From: Streptomyces avermitilis MA-4680 = NBRC 14893
GTDB taxonomy: Bacteria > Actinomycetota > Actinomycetes > Streptomycetales > Streptomycetaceae
Length of the DNA stretch: 64,000 nucleotides
Assembly: GCF_000009765.2 (NCBI RefSeq)
Contig: NC_003155.5
Coordinates: 2,108,001 to 2,172,000, forward strand
Direction: 5' to 3'
The notes below the pieces were generated by a model, which worked only from the letters and a program-made list of their open reading frames with translations, was not told where the DNA came from and searched no databases. Shown piece after piece: positions 59,468 through 64,000 of the stretch (position 1 is its first letter; every line of letters starts with the position of its first letter). Both the position numbers and the translations under genes were made by a program.

Positions 59468-62362
59468 ATGACCGAGACCGGGCGGCACGAACAGCAGTAC
59501 GAGCGGTATGAGGGTGGCAGTCCCGAGGCGGAGCGCCAGGTGTTCGAGCGGCTGGCCCGGGAGATCATGGAAGTCCAGGTCAAAAACCAGCGGGCCCAGG
59601 GCGGCGGGATCTCGCGCACCTTCCACGCCAAGGCGCCGCTGGCCGTGGAGAACGCGCGACTGCGCTTCCACGACGACCTGCCCGAGGCCCTGCGGGTCGG
59701 CTTCGCCCAGCCGGGCGCCGACTATCCGGCGACCGTGCGCCTGTCCAACGCGAGCGGCGTCCAGCAGGGTGACGGATCGCCCGACCTGCGCGGTGCGGCC
59801 GTCCGCGTACGGGTGTCGGAGGACGAGAGCCACGATCTGCTGGCGACCAGCCATCCGGTTTCGCACGCCCGCGACGCCCGGGAGTTCGTGGCCTTCGCCA
59901 AGGCGATGGCGGGTGCCCGCAGCCCCCTCCAGAAGGCCTTCGGGCTGTTCGTGAAACTCCCGCTGGCCGTGGGCCTCGGCACCGCGAACCGGATGCGGCG
60001 CAATGTGCAGGCGGCGGCCCGGCACACCGTCGACTCCCTCGCGAGCGAGACGTACTGGAGCCGCGGGGCGATCCTGTGGGGCGAGGCGGGTCCGGTGCGC
60101 TATCTGCTGCGTCCGGCCCCGGGCAGCCCGCCGCCGCTCCCCTGCGACCCGAACGACCCGGACTTCCTGCACCGCGAGCTGGCGCAGCGGCTGGCCAGGA
60201 CGGACATCGCGTTCGACCTGTGCGTGCAAAGGTTCGTCGATGAACGCCGCACCCCGGTCGAGGACGCCTCGGTGGAGTGGCAGGAGGCGATCGCGCCCGC
60301 ACAGCCGATCGCCCGGCTCACCATTCCGGGGCAGGACCTCGACGACGCGAAGGCGCGCACCGTCGCCCGCCGGATCGAGGACCTCGCCTTCAACCCCTGG
60401 CACACGACGGACGACTTCCGTCCGCTCGGCAACATCAACCGGGCCCGCAAGGCCGCGTACGGGGCGAGCAGCGCGCACCGGCTCGGGCTGCGGTTCAGCA
60501 CCGCGGAGCCGTGGCAGAACCGGCTGCTCACGCCACCCGCGGGTGCGGCCTTCGGCCTGCTGAACCGAGTGCTGCCCTGGCACCGGCTGCCGTTGCGGCT
60601 GAGCCTGCTGAACCTGGTGTTCCTGCGGAAGGCGCTGCGCCGCTTCAACCTGATCGACACCGAGCCCCGCGAGGCTCCCCCGAAGGCCCAGCCGGTACCG
60701 GAGCCGATTCCGGAGCGGCTGCGCACCGAGCGGTCCTACGACGGCTCGTACGACGATCTGTCCGAGCCGGGGATGGGCGCCGTGGGCGCCGCCTTCGGCC
60801 GCAACGTCACGCCGGACTACCGGCCCGACCTCTTCGACACCCCGAACCCGGTGACGGTCAGCCGCCGGCTCCTGTACCGCGAGAGCTTCCAGCCCGCGAC
60901 CTCGCTCAACATCCTCGCGGCCGCGTGGATCCAGTTCCAGGTGCACGACTGGGTCAACCACCGCCGCCACCGGCCCGGGGGACGCACGGTCGAGGTGCCG
61001 CTCCCGCCCGGCAGCGGCGACTGGCACAACACGCCGGGCGGGCCGCCCGAGAACGTGATGCGGTTCGCGGAGAACGAGGGCCTCGAACTGCCCGGCGACC
61101 GGCCGCCGATCCTCTTCGGCAACGTCGCCTCGCACTGGTGGGACGGCTCCGAGGTGTACGGCGAGGACGAGCAGACCGCTCGTTTCCTGCGCGAACCGGA
61201 CGGCGGTGCCAGACTCCGCCTGGAGGACGGCCACTTGCCGGGCGGCACGAACGGGATCCCGCTCACCGGCTTCAGCGAGAGCTGGTGGATGGGTCTCAGC
61301 GCGATGCACACGCTCTTCGCGCGCGAGCACAACGCGGTCTGTGACGCGCTGCGCGCCGAGTACCCGTCGATGAGCGAGGAGCGGATCTACCGGACGGCAC
61401 GGCTGGTGGTCTCGGCGCTCATCGCGAAGATCCACACGGTGGAGTGGACCCCGGCGATCCTCGCCACCGAGGCGATCGACATCGGGCTCCACACCAACTG
61501 GCAGGGCCCGCCGCGGAACTGGCTCAACAAGCTGGGTCTGTGGCTGTTCGAGGCGCACTCGCTGACCGGCATCCCCGGGACCCGGCCGGACCACCACGGG
61601 GTGCCGTACTCACTGACCGAGGACTTCGTCACCGTCTACCGCATGCACCCGCTGATCCCGGACGACTACGAGCTGCGCGAGCACCACTTCGGGCAGCGCC
61701 TGGAGACGGTCGGGTTCCTGGACATCCAGGGCGGCGCGGCCGAGGCGAAGATCCGCAAGACGGGCCTGGCGAACACGCTGTACTCGTTCGGCATCGCCCA
61801 TCCCGGCGCGATCACCCTGCACAACTTCCCGCGTTCGCTCCAGCAGTTCGAGCGGGACGGCGAGATCATCGATCTGTCGGTGGTGGATCTCGTCCGCACC
61901 CGGCGGCGCGGCGTCCCGCGGTACAACGACTTCCGGGCGGGCCTGCACAAGAAGCGCATCCGTTCCTTCGAGGAGCTGACGCGGAACGCCGAGACGCTGG
62001 CGCGGCTCAAGGAGGTCTACCGCTCGGTCGACGAGGTCGACACCATGGTCGGCCTGCTCGCGGAGAACCCGCCGGCCGGCTTCGGCTTCAGCGACACCGC
62101 GTTCCGCATCTTCATCCTGATGGCCACGCGCCGGCTCCAGAGCGACCGCTTCCTGACGGTCGACTACCGGCCCGAGGTCTACACCCCGCTCGGCATCGAC
62201 TGGGTCGAGAAGGGCGGCATGAACTCCGTGATCCTGCGGCACTGCCCGGAACTGGCGTCGCTCATGCCGCGCCGGGCGAGCGCGTTCGCGCCTTGGCGGA
62301 CGGTGCAGCCGGCGGCCAACGGCGGCCCCCCTGACAACGGCGGCCCCGGTGACAACGGCTGA
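59468..62362 (+). CDS. Fusion: catalase-like domain + alpha-dioxygenase-type haem peroxidase
   Basis: A 964-aa protein with two haem-enzyme modules. Residues about 30-370 resemble catalase-related proteins: distal His H53 in SRTFHAKAPL, N94 in VRLSNASG, FRPLGNINRARK and the proximal R327-x3-Y331. Residues about 430-950 resemble animal-type haem peroxidases of the fatty-acid alpha-dioxygenase/COX group: distal H493 in FQVHDWVNH, then AREHNAVCD, Y724 and proximal H727 in VYRMHPLIPD. A Glu/Pro-rich linker joins them (about 395-425). A plausible role is fatty-acid oxygenation by the second half and hydroperoxide rearrangement by the first, as in coral AOS-lipoxygenase fusions. AAGGAAG precedes the ATG; soluble. 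Confidence 0.85.
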   Translation: MTETGRHEQQYERYEGGSPEAERQVFERLAREIMEVQVKNQRAQGGGISRTFHAKAPLAVENARLRFHDDLPEALRVGFAQPGADYPATVRLSNASGVQQGDGSPDLRGAAVRVRVSEDESHDLLATSHPVSHARDAREFVAFAKAMAGARSPLQKAFGLFVKLPLAVGLGTANRMRRNVQAAARHTVDSLASETYWSRGAILWGEAGPVRYLLRPAPGSPPPLPCDPNDPDFLHRELAQRLARTDIAFDLCVQRFVDERRTPVEDASVEWQEAIAPAQPIARLTIPGQDLDDAKARTVARRIEDLAFNPWHTTDDFRPLGNINRARKAAYGASSAHRLGLRFSTAEPWQNRLLTPPAGAAFGLLNRVLPWHRLPLRLSLLNLVFLRKALRRFNLIDTEPREAPPKAQPVPEPIPERLRTERSYDGSYDDLSEPGMGAVGAAFGRNVTPDYRPDLFDTPNPVTVSRRLLYRESFQPATSLNILAAAWIQFQVHDWVNHRRHRPGGRTVEVPLPPGSGDWHNTPGGPPENVMRFAENEGLELPGDRPPILFGNVASHWWDGSEVYGEDEQTARFLREPDGGARLRLEDGHLPGGTNGIPLTGFSESWWMGLSAMHTLFAREHNAVCDALRAEYPSMSEERIYRTARLVVSALIAKIHTVEWTPAILATEAIDIGLHTNWQGPPRNWLNKLGLWLFEAHSLTGIPGTRPDHHGVPYSLTEDFVTVYRMHPLIPDDYELREHHFGQRLETVGFLDIQGGAAEAKIRKTGLANTLYSFGIAHPGAITLHNFPRSLQQFERDGEIIDLSVVDLVRTRRRGVPRYNDFRAGLHKKRIRSFEELTRNAETLARLKEVYRSVDEVDTMVGLLAENPPAGFGFSDTAFRIFILMATRRLQSDRFLTVDYRPEVYTPLGIDWVEKGGMNSVILRHCPELASLMPRRASAFAPWRTVQPAANGGPPDNGGPGDNG

Positions 62363-62471
62363 CTCCGGCGCTAGGAGCGCACCAATGGCACGCCGCGCTC
62401 CGGGGACCAGGGATTTCGGCCGACCGGGCGGCAGTTGACAGCTTCGGTGCGGCACGCCAGAGTCCCGCGAG

Positions 62472-63929
62472 ATGGAGATCAACGACCTGACGCCTGCCGA
62501 GCGACGTGTGTGGGAGGCCTTTCCGCGGGGCGCGTCCGTGGACTTCCGCACACCTGACGCGGACACCGAGGCCGCTGAGTGGGGACCGGAGCGGACCGTG
62601 CGAGCGAGCGTCCTGCGGGCACTGCTGCTCACGGCACCGCAGGAGGAGGGCGAGACGGCCGCGCTCAAGGTCGCGGGTGCCCGGATCACCGGCGTACTGA
62701 GTCTGATGTACGCGACGATCGGCCATGTCGTCCGGCTGAGCCACTGCCGGTTCGAGGAGGCGCCCAAGCTGCACGGCGCCCAGCTTCGTCAGCTCAATCT
62801 GCGGCAGTCGGTGCTGCCCGGCCTGGCCTCGGGGAACGTACGGATCGACGGCATCCTGCGGTTGACGGACTGCCGTGTCCACGGGCCGGTGCGGCTCGAT
62901 GGCGCGCAGATATCCCGCGCGCTCTTCCTCGACGGTGCGCGGCTCTCCGCCCAGGACGACGCGCAGCCCGTGCTCCAGCTCAACCAGGCCGCCATCGGCG
63001 ACGACCTGTGGGCGCCGAAGCTCCGGGTTCGGGGTGAGGTGCGGATGAACGGCATCCATGTGGCCGGGTCGGTCAACCTGGAGGACGCCGATCTGAGCGC
63101 GCACGCGGGCACCGCCCTCAGCGCCGAGACCCTCAGCGTGGGAACCGATGTGCGGGCGCGCTGCCTGCGCGCGGACGGCCGGCTCGAGCTGCGCGGCGCC
63201 CGGATCCCCGGCCGGCTCGATCTGCTGCACGCTCGTCTCTCGAACCCCGGCGGCACGGCGCTGCGGGCGAGCAGCTGCGCCATCAGGGAACTCTGGCTGC
63301 GCGACGGCGACCGGATCGAGGGCGTCCTCAATCTGCGCCGTGCGCAGATCGACCTGCTGACCCTGGCCCCGGAGATGCTGCCCGACGAGGTGTTTCTGAG
63401 CGGTCTCACCTACACCATGCTCACCCCGAACGAGCCCGCCGAGCGCCGTCTGCCGATGCTCGACCGGGACGGCGGCGGCTATCTCCCCTCCGGATACGAG
63501 CAGTTGAGCGCCGCGTACCGCAGAATCGGCGACGACAACGCGGCCCGCCTCGTCCAACTCGCCAAGCAGCGGCGCCATCGCGCCACCCTGGCCTGGTACG
63601 CGCGGATCTGGGGCCACGTCCAGGACGCCACCGTCGGCTACGGCTTCCGTCCGCTGCGTGCCGCCGGCTGGCTGCTGTCCCTGCTGGCCGTGGGCTCGAT
63701 CGCGTACGGCGTGCATCCGCCCCACCCGCTCAAGGCCTCCGAGGCGCCGCCCTTCAACGCCGTCTTCTACACCCTCGACCTGCTCCTGCCGGTCATCGAC
63801 TTCGGTCAGGAGCGGGCCTTCTCCCCCACCGACTGGTACCAGGGCCTGTCCTACGTCCTCATCATCACCGGCTGGATCCTGGCGACGACGATCGTCACCG
63901 GTGTGACGCGCACGGTCAGCCGTCAGTAG
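62472..63929 (+). CDS. Beta-helix membrane protein
   Basis: Protein of 485 aa. From about residue 65 to 310 it shows repeated short hydrophobic strand units (KVAGARITGVLSL, RIDGILRLTDCRVHGPVRLD, GNVRIDG..., RGARIPGRLDLLHARL) like a pentapeptide-type right-handed beta-helix. The last 110 residues hold two TM helices (about 395-412 and 462-480) with the sequence GWILATTIVTGVTRTV at the end. Many streptomycete relatives are named membrane-associated oxidoreductase, but I see no cofactor motif. It follows the peroxidase gene by 109 bp on the same strand; a linked role is possible. Function unknown. Confidence 0.8.
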   Translation: MEINDLTPAERRVWEAFPRGASVDFRTPDADTEAAEWGPERTVRASVLRALLLTAPQEEGETAALKVAGARITGVLSLMYATIGHVVRLSHCRFEEAPKLHGAQLRQLNLRQSVLPGLASGNVRIDGILRLTDCRVHGPVRLDGAQISRALFLDGARLSAQDDAQPVLQLNQAAIGDDLWAPKLRVRGEVRMNGIHVAGSVNLEDADLSAHAGTALSAETLSVGTDVRARCLRADGRLELRGARIPGRLDLLHARLSNPGGTALRASSCAIRELWLRDGDRIEGVLNLRRAQIDLLTLAPEMLPDEVFLSGLTYTMLTPNEPAERRLPMLDRDGGGYLPSGYEQLSAAYRRIGDDNAARLVQLAKQRRHRATLAWYARIWGHVQDATVGYGFRPLRAAGWLLSLLAVGSIAYGVHPPHPLKASEAPPFNAVFYTLDLLLPVIDFGQERAFSPTDWYQGLSYVLIITGWILATTIVTGVTRTVSRQ

Positions 63930-63935
63930 TACGGC

Positions 63936-64000
63936 TCACCGGACCGGCCGCCCCGCGTGCTGGGCGGCCAGCCGCACCGGTGCGTTCTGGGCTCCGTAAC
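63936..64000 (-). CDS. 3' end of a minus-strand gene (partial)
   Basis: The final 65 bases read on the minus strand as YGAQNAPVRLAAQHAGRPVR followed by TGA (63938-63936). The composition is protein-like and convergent orientation with the upstream gene is common. The product is cut by the edge and cannot be named. Confidence 0.45.
   Translation of the reverse strand, partial: YGAQNAPVRLAAQHAGRPVR

Noticed and set aside
58997-61597. An 866-codon minus-strand frame opposite TerB and the haem fusion
   Set aside because: Arg/Pro/Val-rich antisense translation; the plus-strand fusion carries intact motifs.
1-64000. tRNA, rRNA, phage integrase, transposase and attachment sites
   Set aside because: I looked for CCA-type tRNA ends, conserved T-loops and transposase motifs and found none convincing.

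Overview
The window is very G+C-rich DNA with G/C-ending codons, frequent GTG starts, tightly overlapping operons, twin-arginine and lipoprotein signals, and gene families typical of Streptomyces: FCD-type GntR regulators, an XRE/ImmA-IrrE pair, many secreted glycosidases, a Sfp-type PPTase and the tkt-tal-zwf-opcA-pgi operon. A Streptomyces chromosome is the best reading. From memory, part of the gene order (PPTase; transketolase to phosphogluconate dehydrogenase) resembles the SCO6657-SCO6673 neighbourhood of S. coelicolor. I see no tRNA, rRNA, CRISPR array, insertion sequence or replication origin.

Layout. 1-3160 (minus): a LacI-type regulator followed by a sugar-type ABC lipoprotein and a permease cut by the window edge. 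3207-13026 (minus): a ten-gene operon predicted to take up and degrade hydroxyproline. It encodes a PotABCD-type ABC importer, a three-part FAD/[2Fe-2S] D-hydroxyproline dehydrogenase, a DHDPS-family deaminase, a 4-hydroxyproline epimerase and a GntR/FCD regulator. A divergent second FCD regulator and a cache-domain protein follow (13140-14722). 14777-19579: a MmyB ligand-binding-domain protein, divergent from a four-gene cassette (XRE regulator, ImmA/IrrE-like HExxH protein, multi-TM protein, FAD monooxygenase). 19643-24220: alpha/beta hydrolase, a 75-aa protein, PPTase, metallophosphoesterase and an ATP-grasp protein.

24232-41821: carbohydrate region. It holds a secreted GH18 chitinase with two DasR-like sites, GH29 fucosidase, GH38 mannosidase, and a GH4 enzyme with a DeoR regulator. 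Divergent from these run a PfkB kinase, a sugar ABC importer without its own ATPase, a GH2 beta-galactosidase, a gene remnant and a Tat-exported PHP-domain protein. 42017-49453: a 921-aa FAD-oxidoreductase/TPR fusion, an L,D-transpeptidase lipoprotein, a decayed ADP-ribosyltransferase gene, a GH16-CBM6 glucanase with a perfect LacI-type operator, and an AraC regulator.

49600-58560: the pentose-phosphate operon tkt-tal-zwf-opcA-pgi-gnd plus a phosphatase. 58642-63929: a TerB protein, a 964-aa fusion of a catalase-like domain with an alpha-dioxygenase-type haem peroxidase, and a beta-helix membrane protein. A minus-strand gene is cut by the right edge.

The most unusual items are the catalase/dioxygenase fusion, the FAD/TPR fusion, the regulator/protease-like/membrane/monooxygenase cassette, and two gene remnants (LamG-like and ADP-ribosyltransferase). 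Function calls rest on motifs read by eye; no database search was possible.
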